NCBI GenBank assembly: GCA_003280725.1
Contig: QCED01000014.1
Coordinates: 1-42,046, forward strand
From: Prochlorococcus sp. AG-355-M18
Lineage (GTDB): Bacteria > Cyanobacteriota > Cyanobacteriia > PCC-6307 > Cyanobiaceae
Direction of reading: 5' to 3'
DNA length: 42,046 nucleotides
In this document: piece after piece, positions 18,600 to 28,015 of the stretch
How positions within the stretch are numbered: position 1 is the stretch's first letter
Layout: each line of letters opens with the position of its first letter
Notes under the pieces: model-generated
Told to the model about the DNA's origin: nothing
What the model saw: the letters and a program-made list of their open reading frames with translations, nothing else
Databases searched by the model: none
Position numbers and translations under genes: made by a program

Positions 18600-19553
18600 A
18601 TGCAAAATAAATACTTAATTAAGGCCTCCAAAAAATTCTGGTTTTGGTTTTGGACCCAATTAATGAATGGCTTCGCACCATCAGATTTATATGGTAATTA
18701 TAAAAGGCCCAAAGGTATAACAATTGATAGTGAATACGATATTAATAATGAAAATGGACAAATTTATTTGTTTGTAGGAAATTCTTGTCCATGGTGTCAA
18801 AGAACTTTACTCGTCCACGAAATAAAACATTTATTTAAAAAAGTTAAAGTTATTTTTTTAAAAGCAGATATTGAGCATGGCGAATGGATTTTCAGTACTG
18901 AGATTAAGGGATGTATGAGACTTGCTGACCTCTACAAAAAAGCTAATAAAAAGATAATTTTTAGAGCGACATTACCTCTTTTAGTTAGTTTTGAAAAAGA
19001 TGAAGTAAATATTTTGTCTAATGAAAGTTCCCAGATAATAAGGCTACTTAATTTAATAAAAAGTGAATCGAAATATCAGACATTAAATATTAAAGACTGT
19101 AATCAAAAATTTTTAGATTTAATTGATAAGAGCATTAATGATGGCGTATATAGATGTGGTTTCGCCAGAAACCAGTCAGCTTACAACAAAGCAAGTAAGA
19201 ATCTTTTTGCAGCCATAAATGAAATTGAAAATTTACTACAGAAAAATAAAGGAGACTGGATATTTGGAGAAGAGTTAACCTACGCAGATATTTACCTTTT
19301 TCCAACGCTTATAAGATGGGAATTGATATACAGCAAACTTTTCAAATGTACTGAACAAGAACTATCGAGTTTTGAAAAGATTATTGAATGGAGATTAAAA
19401 TTCTTTAAATTATCTAATGTAAAAAGGACATGCTTCGACAATGAATGGAAAAAAGATTACTATAAAGCTTTATTCCCTTTAAACCCAAATCAACTAATCC
19501 CAGTTTTACCGTCGCTAGAGGAAATAATGAGATTAGAGCCCAAAAATATATAA
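18600..19553 (+). CDS. Glutathione S-transferase, glutathionyl-hydroquinone reductase type (Xi class)
   Basis: Xi-class GSTs (ECM4/YqjG) reduce glutathionyl-hydroquinones with glutathione. The 317-aa protein has an N-terminal thioredoxin-like domain with NSCPWCQRTLLV (catalytic cysteine near residue 63), where most members have CPWAHR. The pattern ATLPLLVSFEKDEVNILSNESSQIIRLLN follows. The C-terminal helical domain has NDGVYRCGFARNQSAYNKA, GDWIFGEELTYADIYLFPTLIRWE and the closing PVLPSLEEI. All are typical of the class. The extra cysteine in CPWC makes a glutaredoxin-like disulfide possible. It starts 23 bases from a divergent aspartoacylase-like gene. Confidence 0.87.
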   Translation: MQNKYLIKASKKFWFWFWTQLMNGFAPSDLYGNYKRPKGITIDSEYDINNENGQIYLFVGNSCPWCQRTLLVHEIKHLFKKVKVIFLKADIEHGEWIFSTEIKGCMRLADLYKKANKKIIFRATLPLLVSFEKDEVNILSNESSQIIRLLNLIKSESKYQTLNIKDCNQKFLDLIDKSINDGVYRCGFARNQSAYNKASKNLFAAINEIENLLQKNKGDWIFGEELTYADIYLFPTLIRWELIYSKLFKCTEQELSSFEKIIEWRLKFFKLSNVKRTCFDNEWKKDYYKALFPLNPNQLIPVLPSLEEIMRLEPKNI

Positions 19554-19672
19554 AAATCAATTTCCCAAAAAAAAATGATGTTGTAATGAACACTTATTTA
19601 GTTCATAGATAATGCAATTTCATTAGAAATTAACTATGTTAAGTATGTCTACTAAAGTACGAAAAGCTTAAA

Positions 19673-19891
19673 ATGAAATCCATTGACGAACACATCCAAA
19701 AAGATCAATCGGAAATCGAATCTGCAAAAGCAGAGGGCAATCTTCCAAAGGTCAGACATTTAACTGAAGAGCTAAAAGAACTCGAAGAATATAAGGATCA
19801 TCATCCAGAAGATAAACATGACCCTAATGCTTTGGAGTTATTCTGCGATGCCAACCCAGATGAACCAGAATGTCTTGTTTATGATGATTAA
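19673..19891 (+). CDS. cp12: CP12, Calvin-cycle regulatory protein
   Basis: CP12 is an intrinsically disordered linker. When oxidised, it ties GAPDH and phosphoribulokinase into an inactive complex in the dark. The 72-aa protein ends ALELFCDANPDEPECLVYDD, the GAPDH-binding tail with C58 and C67, and has the helical LTEELKELEEYKDHH segment. The N-terminal cysteine pair of typical CP12, which contacts PRK, is absent: there is no cysteine before residue 58. The upstream spacer (19554-19672) carries a small inverted repeat ATGAAC/GTTCAT at 19586-19606. A strong terminator follows. Confidence 0.92.
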   Translation: MKSIDEHIQKDQSEIESAKAEGNLPKVRHLTEELKELEEYKDHHPEDKHDPNALELFCDANPDEPECLVYDD

Positions 19892-19917
19892 ATTTTCTTA
19901 ATTATTAGATAATGCAT

Positions 19918-19948
19918 AAAAAAAGGGCTTCAAAAGCCCTTTTTTTTA
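19918..19948. terminator. Bidirectional terminator between cp12 and the 60-aa gene
   Basis: AAAAAGGGCTT-CAAA-AGCCCTTTTTTTT forms an intrinsic terminator that works for cp12 on plus. Because the A-tract precedes the stem, it also works for the convergent small gene on minus. Confidence 0.9.
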
Positions 19949-19962
19949 TTTCTTGAATTCTT

Positions 19963-20145
19963 TTAGTAATCCATATTAAAATCTGATGGGCTACCTGTCA
20001 GAGAACATACCACCGACTCTTCATTTTTCATTTCCTTAACTTCTACAATCGGTCTTCCCATTTTCTTAAGAACCTCAATATCTTGAATGGTTTGACATCT
20101 AGCTATTATTTTTCCTTGTTTATCAAAACAACTGTAGAAATTCAT
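19963..20145 (-). CDS. Small conserved cyanobacterial protein
   Basis: A 60-aa protein: MNFYSCFDKQGKIIARCQTI, then QDIEVLKKMGRPIVEVKEM and a tail containing CSLTGSPSDFNMDY. The first half looks like a small beta-alpha-beta fold with cysteines at residues 6 and 17. I do not recognise a named family, but the balanced composition and flanking terminator support a real gene. It may share a transcript with obg, whose start is upstream on the same strand beyond an 86-base spacer. Confidence 0.75.
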   Translation of the reverse strand: MNFYSCFDKQGKIIARCQTIQDIEVLKKMGRPIVEVKEMKNEESVVCSLTGSPSDFNMDY

Positions 20146-20231
20146 TTTATTTTTAAAGAATTATCTTATTTATGGCTAATTTTTATTATTAAATCAAGTG
20201 TATTTATTTACAAAAAAATTTTTAATTTAAG

Positions 20232-21215
20232 TTAGATCCTTTTCCAAACTTCAGAAAGCAGTGAGAATAAACCTTTTTTTAAAGATGAAGAAATAACTAA
20301 AACTTTCTTTTTAGATAAATCTTCTAACTTTTTTGTAATTATTTGCAAATAATCATCATCTACCAGCTCCATTTTATTTAACACTATTATCCTCTCTTTA
20401 TCTAAAAGACCTTTCCCATATTTTTTTAATTCCTGCTCAATTATCTCAAAATCATGTAAAGGGTTTTCTGCAATTGCATCAATTAAGTGAACAAGTATCT
20501 TAGTTCTTTGGATATGCCTTAAAAAATCATGGCCTAAACCTACTCCATCAGCTGCCCCTGATATTAATCCAGGAATATCCGCAAAAAGGCAACCATTCCC
20601 GTCCATTTTTCTTACTACACCTAAGTTAGGTATTAGAGTTGTGAAAGGATAATTCGCGATTTTTGGACGGGCAGATGACACAACAGAAATCAAGGTACTT
20701 TTCCCAGCATTTGGAAGACCTATAATCCCAACCTCTGCAAGAAGTTTTAGTTCTAATTGAACCTCCCATATCTCACCATCTTTTCCTTCAGTGAATGATT
20801 CTGGGGCTCTATTTTGATTACTTAAATAGTAAGCATTACCATGTCCACCTCTTCCTCCAATGGCAATAGTTAAACTCTGTTTATCTTTAGTTAAGTCTCC
20901 TAAAATAATGCCGGTTTTAATATCCCTTATTTCTGTACCGCAGGGAACTTTAAGGATTGTATCCTGACCTGAAGCACCTGATCTCTTATTAGGACCTCCT
21001 TTGCATCCATCTTCAGCAATTATTTCACGTTTGAATTTAAAATCTAATAGCGTTTGTAGATTATTATCAGCCATCAAAATAACTGAACCCCCTCTTCCAC
21101 CATTTCCCCCCGAAGGTCCTCCAGCAGGAACAAATTTTTCTCTTCTAAATGAAACTATTCCATTTCCACCTTTTCCAGCTTTAAGAATAATATTGGCTTG
21201 ATCAATAAATTGCAC
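20232..21215 (-). CDS. obgE: Obg/CgtA GTPase
   Basis: Obg is a ribosome-associated GTPase used in large-subunit assembly and stress control. The 327-aa protein begins with the glycine-rich Obg domain ([26 protein letters not shown] and GGRGGHGN, residues 1-158). The G domain follows: G1 GLPNAGKST near 166-174, G2 NYPFTTL, G3 [12 protein letters not shown] and G4 NKME near 284-287. The protein ends shortly after the G5 SSS segment, so the C-terminal OCT domain found in Bacillus Obg is absent, as in other short cyanobacterial forms. mutS2 lies 40 bases upstream on the same strand. Confidence 0.96.
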   Translation of the reverse strand: MQFIDQANIILKAGKGGNGIVSFRREKFVPAGGPSGGNGGRGGSVILMADNNLQTLLDFKFKREIIAEDGCKGGPNKRSGASGQDTILKVPCGTEIRDIKTGIILGDLTKDKQSLTIAIGGRGGHGNAYYLSNQNRAPESFTEGKDGEIWEVQLELKLLAEVGIIGLPNAGKSTLISVVSSARPKIANYPFTTLIPNLGVVRKMDGNGCLFADIPGLISGAADGVGLGHDFLRHIQRTKILVHLIDAIAENPLHDFEIIEQELKKYGKGLLDKERIIVLNKMELVDDDYLQIITKKLEDLSKKKVLVISSSLKKGLFSLLSEVWKRI

Positions 21216-21255
21216 TTAATACGCTTATTAAATTGTTTTCTAGGTATTTTTTATT

Positions 21256-23667
21256 TTATTTTATCCACGCAATACTGCAACCAGGGCCACCCTCGTTGTT
21301 GGCTGCATCTTCAATCTTATCAACATAATTTAAACCTGATAACCAATTTCTTAGTCCTTTTTTTAATTTTCCTGTGCCAATTCCATGAACAATCCATAGC
21401 GGTCCATGAAATTTTCTAATTTTCTCCTCAATAATTATTTCGGCTTCATGAACTCTTAACCCTCTTACGTCAATTGTATTTTTACTCGTTCTAATTTTAG
21501 AAAAAGAAAAATCTTCTCTTGTAGACTTGATCTCAATTTTTGAACTTTTGAAATTAGGCTTTTCTCCATTAATACCTTCAAATTCATTTACAGATAATGT
21601 GCTTCTAAATGAACCACATTTAATTTCATAAAAACCACCTTTTTTATCTAAACCTACAATTTGTCCCGTACTATTTAGACTTTTAATCTTTACAAAATCA
21701 CCTACCTGAGGATTCCATGATATTGACTTTTCAGATTTTTTTTGGGTTAAATGTTCCGTCTCAATTTCCTTTAATCTTTTTCCAATAATTCTCGTATCCT
21801 CTCCATTAACATTTTTATCTCTTAATTTTTTAATCAAATCTATCACCTCTTTTTTAGCGGATACAATATGTTTTGATAATTTAGACCTTTCAATTTCCTG
21901 GATTTTTTCAGCATTTAATTTTTGATATTCATAATTTCTCTTCAGTTCATCATGTAATATTTCAGTCCTTGCAATCAATTCTGCAGCAGCTTCTGCAGAA
22001 TTTTGTTGTTTAATCTTCTCTTCCTCAAGTCCTTTAATAATACTGTTAATATTGTCAACTTCTTTTGGCTTTAGATAATTTGCAGCTTCATTGAGTATGC
22101 TTTCATCAAGACCAATTCTCTTTGAAATTGACAAAGCATTACTTCTCCCAGGAATACCCCAGTTGAGTATATATTTTGGCTTCAAAGAATCCTCATCAAA
22201 GGCAACTGATACGTTTTCAAACCTTGAATCGTTATATTTTAAAGCCTTAATATCCCCATAATGTGTAGTTGCAAAAGTGATATCAGATTTATTTGCAAAT
22301 TCCTTTAATAAAGCCATCGCTAGAGCACTCCCTTCAAGAGGATCTGTGCCAGATCCAATCTCATCTAGCAAAACAACTGATAATCCTTTCTTATGATCAA
22401 GTAAATCTAATATCTCTTTTATGCGGGATATATGCCCACTGAAGGTAGATAAATTTTCTTCTAATGATTGATTATCTCCTATATCCACATATATATTTGG
22501 ACAAAAAGGGATAATAGGATTATTAGTTGAAGGTATCAATAATCCTGCTCTAGCCATAAGTAAAGACAAGCCCAAGCCTTTTAAAGCTGCTGTTTTCCCT
22601 CCAGTATTTGGACCTGTAATAGCTACAACCTTAATATTTCTATTTATATGAAAATCGACAGCTACTGGTGGAGAGGCTCCTTTTTTCTTATGTTCCCAAA
22701 TCAATAACGGATGAGTAAAGCCAATTAAAGAAATAATAGGACTTTTTTCAAACGTAGGAGTTTTGCCTCCAATCCATTTCGAATATCTTGAACGAGTTAG
22801 GGCATTTTCTAATCTCAATAAAATGGATGCCATTTCAATAAGATTTTCTGAATTATCACTAACAACCAGAGACCATTTTTTAAGTAATCTAAATTCTTCT
22901 GCTGTGATCCTAGCCTCTAAAGAGGCAATCTTATTACCTTTATTTACTACACTATCAGGCTCAAAATATACTGTATTTCCTGAAGATGAAGAGTCATGAA
23001 TTATGCCTTTAAATTTATCTACATAATTGACTTTCACTGCTAAAACGGGCCTTCCATATCGATCTCCAATAGTAGTATCCTGCAAATAAGCTAAGTTCTT
23101 TTGAATAAATTTATCAACTAATATTCTTCTTTCAAGTTTCTTAGATAAAAATTCTTTTCTAAGAATAGATAGTTCATTACTAGCATTGTCTGAAATCCTT
23201 CCATTTGATTCAATGCCTTTTTTAAAAATCGTTTCGATATTCTGATGGTCAATTAAATTTTTTGTAAATGATGAAATATAAGGCCTTTGTTCAAAATCTA
23301 ATAAGATTTTTTTTAAATTTCTTGCTGCAGCAATTGTTTTTGCTATTTCTAACAATTCAGAAGATGAAATTACACCTCCCTTAGAACAAATTTCAATATT
23401 TCTACTAATATCAAAAACACCAGAAAAACTAATTGATTTATCTAAATTATTTTCTAGCTGAGTTATTTCAACAGTTTCATTCAAAAGTCTTTTAGATGAT
23501 TCGTATTCTGAAGGGATATCAAAACTTAAAATTGCTCTTTTACCCATTTCCGTTAGGGCGAATGAAGATAAATGCGTTTTTAATGAGTCCCACTCTAAAA
23601 GGCTTATAGATTCTTCTTCTAAGGTGTTATTTGAAGATGATTTTTTTGAATAACTTTTCTCTTGCAT
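21256..23667 (-). CDS. mutS2: MutS2 endonuclease / ribosome-rescue ATPase
   Basis: MutS2 is a MutS-like ATPase with a C-terminal Smr nuclease domain. It has been linked to suppression of recombination and, in Bacillus, to splitting of collided ribosomes. Seen here: Walker A GPNTGGKTAALKG near residue 340; Walker B VVLLDEIGSGTDPLEG; the signature THYGDIKAL; a long coiled coil near 500-600; and the Smr domain IDVRGLRVHEAE with HGIGTGKLKKGLRNWL at the C-terminus. I chose ATG 23667 (803 aa). TTG 23685 would add six residues and overlap the preceding gene's stop by four bases. The Smr core motif is HGIGTG. Confidence 0.95.
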   Translation of the reverse strand: MQEKSYSKKSSSNNTLEEESISLLEWDSLKTHLSSFALTEMGKRAILSFDIPSEYESSKRLLNETVEITQLENNLDKSISFSGVFDISRNIEICSKGGVISSSELLEIAKTIAAARNLKKILLDFEQRPYISSFTKNLIDHQNIETIFKKGIESNGRISDNASNELSILRKEFLSKKLERRILVDKFIQKNLAYLQDTTIGDRYGRPVLAVKVNYVDKFKGIIHDSSSSGNTVYFEPDSVVNKGNKIASLEARITAEEFRLLKKWSLVVSDNSENLIEMASILLRLENALTRSRYSKWIGGKTPTFEKSPIISLIGFTHPLLIWEHKKKGASPPVAVDFHINRNIKVVAITGPNTGGKTAALKGLGLSLLMARAGLLIPSTNNPIIPFCPNIYVDIGDNQSLEENLSTFSGHISRIKEILDLLDHKKGLSVVLLDEIGSGTDPLEGSALAMALLKEFANKSDITFATTHYGDIKALKYNDSRFENVSVAFDEDSLKPKYILNWGIPGRSNALSISKRIGLDESILNEAANYLKPKEVDNINSIIKGLEEEKIKQQNSAEAAAELIARTEILHDELKRNYEYQKLNAEKIQEIERSKLSKHIVSAKKEVIDLIKKLRDKNVNGEDTRIIGKRLKEIETEHLTQKKSEKSISWNPQVGDFVKIKSLNSTGQIVGLDKKGGFYEIKCGSFRSTLSVNEFEGINGEKPNFKSSKIEIKSTREDFSFSKIRTSKNTIDVRGLRVHEAEIIIEEKIRKFHGPLWIVHGIGTGKLKKGLRNWLSGLNYVDKIEDAANNEGGPGCSIAWIK

Positions 23668-23681
23668 ACAAAAAAAAAGAA

Positions 23682-24068
23682 TCAAACATTCGATTGAATC
23701 CCTTCAGGAGGAACATAAAGCATCTCTAGCCAGTTTCCTTCAGTATCCTTCATATAAAAAGATGCTGTTCCATCTCTATGTTCATGTAAAGGGCCAACTT
23801 TTACACCAGAATTTTTTAAATCATTTTGAATATTTTCCACTTCTTTTTTATTTTCAAAATGAAAAGCAAAGTGAGGTCCCGCAGCTTTGTAGCTAGGGCC
23901 TAATAACGCAAGTCCATCTTTCCCTTTACCAGCTTCTAAATAAGACCAATCTTTATCGTCCCAAACTAAATTCATACCCAGCTTAATATAAAAAGATTTT
24001 GCCCTTTCGAGATTTTCTACTCTAAGTGCAATGTGACCAATCCTATTTACTCCTTGTGAAAGCTTCAA
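23682..24068 (-). CDS. VOC (glyoxalase-fold) family protein
   Basis: A 128-aa single-domain vicinal-oxygen-chelate protein. The two beta-alpha-beta-beta-beta halves are visible: RIGHIALRVENLERAKSFYIKLGMNLVW, then FHFENKKEVENIQNDLKNSG and DGTASFYMKDTEGNWLEMLY. Potential metal ligands are the His in GHIALRV, the His in GPHFAFHF and the Glu in NWLEMLY. It could act on methylglyoxal-glutathione or another small substrate; the sequence does not decide. It sits directly upstream of mutS2 (15 bases from the chosen start) and downstream of hemB on the same strand. Confidence 0.88.
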   Translation of the reverse strand: MKLSQGVNRIGHIALRVENLERAKSFYIKLGMNLVWDDKDWSYLEAGKGKDGLALLGPSYKAAGPHFAFHFENKKEVENIQNDLKNSGVKVGPLHEHRDGTASFYMKDTEGNWLEMLYVPPEGIQSNV

Positions 24069-24130
24069 AACAAAGTAGTTAATTTATTTCTTTTCTAAGA
24101 ATAAACCAAATTTTTACTAATAATGAGTTT

Positions 24131-25132
24131 TTAAGTATCCTGCAACCATTGAGATGCATCACAAGCATGATAAGTGAGTATTAACTTTGCTCCTGCTCTT
24201 TTAAAACTAAGCAATGTTTCTAATACAATATCTTTTTCGTTAATCCAGTTCTTCATAGCAGCAGACTTTACCATGGAATACTCCCCACTAACGTTGTATG
24301 CAGCTATAGGTTTATTTGAAAAAGTGCTTAATCTATAAACAATATCTAAGTATGAAATTCCTGGTTTTACCATCAAAATATCAGCTCCTTCATACTGATC
24401 CAATGCAGATTCAATCAAAGCCTCTTTTGAATTAGCAGGGTCCATTTGATATGTAGACTTATTGTCTGGAATTATTTTCTTACTATTTTCTCTAGGAGCC
24501 GAATCTAAAGCAGTTCTAAATGGTCCATAATAAGCAGATGAATATTTTGCTGTATAACTAATAATACCTACATCACTAAATCCTTGACTATCGAGAGCAG
24601 CTCTGATTGCTCCAACTCTCCCATCCATCATGTCACTAGGACCAATAAAATCTGCTCCAGCTCTTGCTTGTGTTAAAGCTTGTTTTTTTAAAATTTCGAT
24701 TGTTTCGTCGTTCAATATTTTTCCAGTTTCATCAACTAATCCATCATGACCATCACAAGAGTATGGATCCAAGGCAACATCTGTCATTATTGCCATTTCT
24801 GGAATCTCTTTTTTTAATATTCGAATAGCCTTAGGAATTAAACCGTCTTCATTAAAACATTCTGCTCCATCTTCAGTCTTTAAACTATCGTTAACTTTTG
24901 GGAATAGAACTACACACCTTATTCCCAATTGCCATGCCCTAGTAACCTCCTTTATTAAGCCATTAATATCCCATCTATAAGTTCCGGGCATTGCTGAAAT
25001 TTCCTCTTTAAAGTCTTTTTCATGAATAAATAATGGATATATAAAGTCAGATGCCATTAGATGGTTTTCTCTAACCATTTCTCTAATTGCTTCAGTTCTT
25101 CTTAATCTTCTAGGACGAATAATCGAATTCAT
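24131..25132 (-). CDS. hemB: Delta-aminolevulinic acid dehydratase (porphobilinogen synthase)
   Basis: HemB condenses two 5-aminolevulinate molecules to porphobilinogen, on the route to chlorophyll, haem and cobamides. The 333-aa protein shows RPRRLRRTEAIREMVREN at the start, the DVALDPYSCDGHDGLV metal-site region (where the zinc form has a three-cysteine site) and DFIGPSDMMDGRVGAIR. The two Schiff-base lysines lie in SYTAKYSSAYYGPFR (about 202) and ILMVKPGISYLD (about 255). Only one cysteine remains in the metal loop, consistent with a magnesium-type enzyme. It is divergent from bicA, with a 223-base spacer. Confidence 0.98.
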   Translation of the reverse strand: MNSIIRPRRLRRTEAIREMVRENHLMASDFIYPLFIHEKDFKEEISAMPGTYRWDINGLIKEVTRAWQLGIRCVVLFPKVNDSLKTEDGAECFNEDGLIPKAIRILKKEIPEMAIMTDVALDPYSCDGHDGLVDETGKILNDETIEILKKQALTQARAGADFIGPSDMMDGRVGAIRAALDSQGFSDVGIISYTAKYSSAYYGPFRTALDSAPRENSKKIIPDNKSTYQMDPANSKEALIESALDQYEGADILMVKPGISYLDIVYRLSTFSNKPIAAYNVSGEYSMVKSAAMKNWINEKDIVLETLLSFKRAGAKLILTYHACDASQWLQDT

Positions 25133-25355
25133 TTGAATATTATTTAAATTGAAAAATATTTATCTAATACATTAGTCGCTCGCCTCGCACATAAATCAAT
25201 CAGAGACTACTTTTGTTCAGGAAAATTAACTAAAATTTATTTAGTGAGAGCAAAAAAAGTTACAAAAATATTTTGCACAATCTTCATTTTTCACAAATTT
25301 ACGTCATTAAGAGATAATATCTTTTAGTTAAGTATTTATTTTAAGGAGAGCATCT
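25133..25355. promoter_or_regulatory. Divergent hemB / bicA control region
   Basis: The spacer holds a 6-bp inverted repeat ACTAAA-N5-TTTAGT at 25229-25245 and a perfect 11-bp palindrome AGATA-A-TATCT at 25312-25322. The second overlaps a TAATAT box (25315-25320) that could be the -10 of the bicA promoter. A very good Shine-Dalgarno AAGGAG (25343-25348) precedes the TTG start of bicA by seven bases. The palindromes are candidates for a LysR-type or other operator; no regulator gene is nearby. Confidence 0.45.
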
Positions 25356-27008
25356 TTGAAAATAATTAATGGATTTCATCTGAAAAATGTAAGAGGAGAT
25401 ATTCTTGGAGGCATCACAGCCGCAGTAGTGGCTTTACCTCTTGCTCTTGCTTTTGGTAATGCTGCGTTAGGGCCTGGCGGTGCAATTTATGGACTATACG
25501 GAGCAGTAGTAGTTGGTTTTTTAGCAGCATTATTCGGCGGAACACCTGCTCAAGTTAGTGGGCCTACCGGTCCAATGAGCGTGACGGTTGCAGGAGTAGT
25601 GGCAAGTTTAGCTGCTGCTGGGGTTCCAAAAGATCTGTCTGCTGGACAAATTCTTCCATTAGTAATGGCAGCAGTAGTTATTGGAGGCTTATTACAAATA
25701 TTATTTGGAATTTTAAAACTAGGGAAATATATTACTCTCGTACCATATTCTGTAGTGTCAGGATTTATGTCTGGTATTGGTTTCATAATCATTGCACTTC
25801 AAATTGGGCCATTACTTGGAATTACCACTCAGGGAAAGGTAATAGATTCTTTAACAACTGTTTTTTCTAATTTCCAACCCAACCCTGAAGCTATTGGTAT
25901 ATCTGTAATGACATTAGGGATAGTATTTCTTACACCTAGAAAAATTAGTCAATGGGTACCTGCTCCTCTTTTAGCATTATTGATAGTAACTCCAATATCA
26001 ATATTTATGTTTGGGGAAGGCGAATTAGTTAGAATTGGTGATATTCCAAGAGGGGTACCTTCCTTAAATATTCCGAGTTTTAATCAATATCTTCCAATTA
26101 TTTTCCAAGCAGGCTTGGTACTGGCTGTGCTTGGAGCAATTGATTCTTTACTTACATCTTTAGTTGCAGACAATATTTCTCAAACTAAGCATAATTCTGA
26201 CAGAGAGCTAATTGGACAAGGAATAGGTAATGCAGTAGCTGGTCTTTTCACCGGATTACCTGGTGCAGGAGCAACAATGAGAACCGTTATAAACGTCAAA
26301 TCTGGAGGTTCAACTCCTATTTCTGGAATGGTTCACTCAGTTGTTTTATTAATAGTATTAGTAGGGGCAGGACCATTAGCAGAGCAAATTCCTAACGCTT
26401 TACTTGCAGGTATTCTTATAAAAGTTGGTCTAGATATTATTGATTGGGGGTTCTTGAGAAGAGCTCACAAATTATCTCTTAAAACATCTGCGGTAATGTA
26501 CGGCGTACTTCTAATGACTGTTTTTTGGGATCTAATCTGGGCAGTATTAGTTGGTGTTTTCATAGCAAATATGCTTACTATTGATTCAATAACCGAGACT
26601 CAACTAGAAGGTATGGATGAGGATAATCCTTTATCAAAAGATGATCAAGCTAAAAATGCATTACCTGCTGATGAAAAAGCTCTACTAGATAGATGTGCAG
26701 GAGAAGTAATGTTATTTAGACTCAAAGGACCACTTAGTTTTGGAGCGGCTAAAGGTATATCTGAGAGAATGATGCTAGTAAGAAACTACAAGGTTTTAAT
26801 ATTAGATATTACTGATGTACCAAGACTTGGAGTGACGGCGACTCTCGCGATAGAGGATATGATGCAAGAAGCAAAGAATAATTCCAGAAAAGCATTTGTT
26901 GCTGGGGCAAATGAAAAAGTAAAAGATAGATTAGCTAAGTTTGGAGTTGAAGGAATCATTGAGACAAGAAAAGAAGCTTTAGAAACCGCCCTAAATGAAA
27001 TAGCCTAA
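25356..27008 (+). CDS. bicA: SulP family sodium-dependent bicarbonate transporter (BicA-like)
   Basis: BicA-type SulP proteins take up bicarbonate with sodium across the plasma membrane with high flux. The 550-aa protein begins at TTG 25356 with MKIINGFHLKNVRGDILGG and carries the SulP signature ALPLALAFGNAALGPG. The repeat-1 segment GGTPAQVSGPTGPMSVTVAG, the PYSVVSGFMSGIGFIIIALQ segment and a run of about 12-14 membrane helices follow. DNISQTKHNSDRELIGQGIGNAVAGLF and GAGATMRTVINVKSGG resemble cyanobacterial BicA closely. A cytoplasmic STAS domain occupies about residues 440-550. It starts an operon with sbtA and sbtB, only 6 and 2 bases apart, which strongly supports bicarbonate over sulfate as substrate. 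Confidence 0.9.
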   Translation: MKIINGFHLKNVRGDILGGITAAVVALPLALAFGNAALGPGGAIYGLYGAVVVGFLAALFGGTPAQVSGPTGPMSVTVAGVVASLAAAGVPKDLSAGQILPLVMAAVVIGGLLQILFGILKLGKYITLVPYSVVSGFMSGIGFIIIALQIGPLLGITTQGKVIDSLTTVFSNFQPNPEAIGISVMTLGIVFLTPRKISQWVPAPLLALLIVTPISIFMFGEGELVRIGDIPRGVPSLNIPSFNQYLPIIFQAGLVLAVLGAIDSLLTSLVADNISQTKHNSDRELIGQGIGNAVAGLFTGLPGAGATMRTVINVKSGGSTPISGMVHSVVLLIVLVGAGPLAEQIPNALLAGILIKVGLDIIDWGFLRRAHKLSLKTSAVMYGVLLMTVFWDLIWAVLVGVFIANMLTIDSITETQLEGMDEDNPLSKDDQAKNALPADEKALLDRCAGEVMLFRLKGPLSFGAAKGISERMMLVRNYKVLILDITDVPRLGVTATLAIEDMMQEAKNNSRKAFVAGANEKVKDRLAKFGVEGIIETRKEALETALNEIA

Positions 27009-27014
27009 TAATTT

Positions 27015-28013
27015 ATGGAAATAAATCCAATTCTGCAAAATGTATTAGCCCCGCCAGTTCTTTTCTTTTTAATTGGAGCAATATCAGTACTATTTAAATC
27101 TGATTTAGAAATACCAGCTCCATTGCCTAAACTCTTCTCCTTATATTTGCTCTTAGCCATTGGGTTTAAAGGAGGTATAGAGATACAGAAAAGTGGGTTT
27201 ACAGATCAAGTATTGCCGACTTTAAGCGCTGCAATACTAATGTCACTATTAATACCTCTGATTGGATTTTTAATTTTAAGATTTAAGTTTGATGTCTTTA
27301 ATTCCGCTGCAATAGCTGCAGCATACGGTTCAATTAGTGCTGTTACATTTATTTCCGCAGAAAGTTTTTTGGAAAGTCAAAAAATAGCTTTTGATGGGTT
27401 TATGGTTGGAGCCTTAGCTTTAATGGAATCTCCTGCAATAATTGTTGGATTATTACTTGTGAAATTTGCAGCTCCTAAAAATAGGCCAAAATCAAGAAAA
27501 ATGCATCTAAGCGCAATATTACACGAATCACTTTTGAATGGATCAGTTTATTTATTGCTCTCAAGCTTAATTGTAGGATTTCTTACTGCTTCCAGTAATC
27601 CCTCAGGGATTGCAAAAATGGAGCCTTTTACTGGACAATTATTCTATGGAGCAGAATGCTTCTTCTTGTTAGATATGGGAATAGTCGCTGCTCAAAGATT
27701 ACCAAGACTGAAGAATGCGGGTTCGTTCTTGATTGGCTTTGCCATTTTTATGCCTTTATTTAACGCATTTATTGGTGTTTTCGTTGCAAGATTTTTATCA
27801 TTAGGACCTGGCAACGCACTTTTATTTGTGGTTTTATGTGCTAGCGCCTCTTATTTAGCAGTTCCTGCAGCGATGAGGATGACGGTTCCAGAAGCTAAAT
27901 CTAGTTATTATATTTCAACTACACTAGGTCTAACTTTCCCTTTCAATATAGTTCTTGGCATTCCCATATATATGAGCTTAGTAAATACCATTATCCGATT
28001 GTCCCCTCTATAA
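27015..28013 (+). CDS. sbtA: Sodium-dependent bicarbonate transporter SbtA
   Basis: SbtA is a high-affinity sodium/bicarbonate symporter of the plasma membrane. The 332-aa protein has about ten membrane segments in two inverted halves. Family landmarks are LAPPVLFFLIGAISVLFKSDLEIP at the N-terminus, YLLLAIGFKGGIEIQKSG, AAAYGSISAVTFISAESFLE and ALMESPAIIVGLLLV. It is shorter than the 370-aa enzyme of freshwater strains, with a small central loop (residues 155-175). It lies six bases after bicA and two bases before sbtB, so the three form one transcript. Confidence 0.93.
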   Translation: MEINPILQNVLAPPVLFFLIGAISVLFKSDLEIPAPLPKLFSLYLLLAIGFKGGIEIQKSGFTDQVLPTLSAAILMSLLIPLIGFLILRFKFDVFNSAAIAAAYGSISAVTFISAESFLESQKIAFDGFMVGALALMESPAIIVGLLLVKFAAPKNRPKSRKMHLSAILHESLLNGSVYLLLSSLIVGFLTASSNPSGIAKMEPFTGQLFYGAECFFLLDMGIVAAQRLPRLKNAGSFLIGFAIFMPLFNAFIGVFVARFLSLGPGNALLFVVLCASASYLAVPAAMRMTVPEAKSSYYISTTLGLTFPFNIVLGIPIYMSLVNTIIRLSPL

Positions 28014-28015
28014 AA

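Noticed and set aside
19630..19670. Possible NtcA-like GTA...TAC before cp12
   Set aside because: The spacing between GTA and TAC is 4 or 12 bases, not the 8 expected for NtcA.
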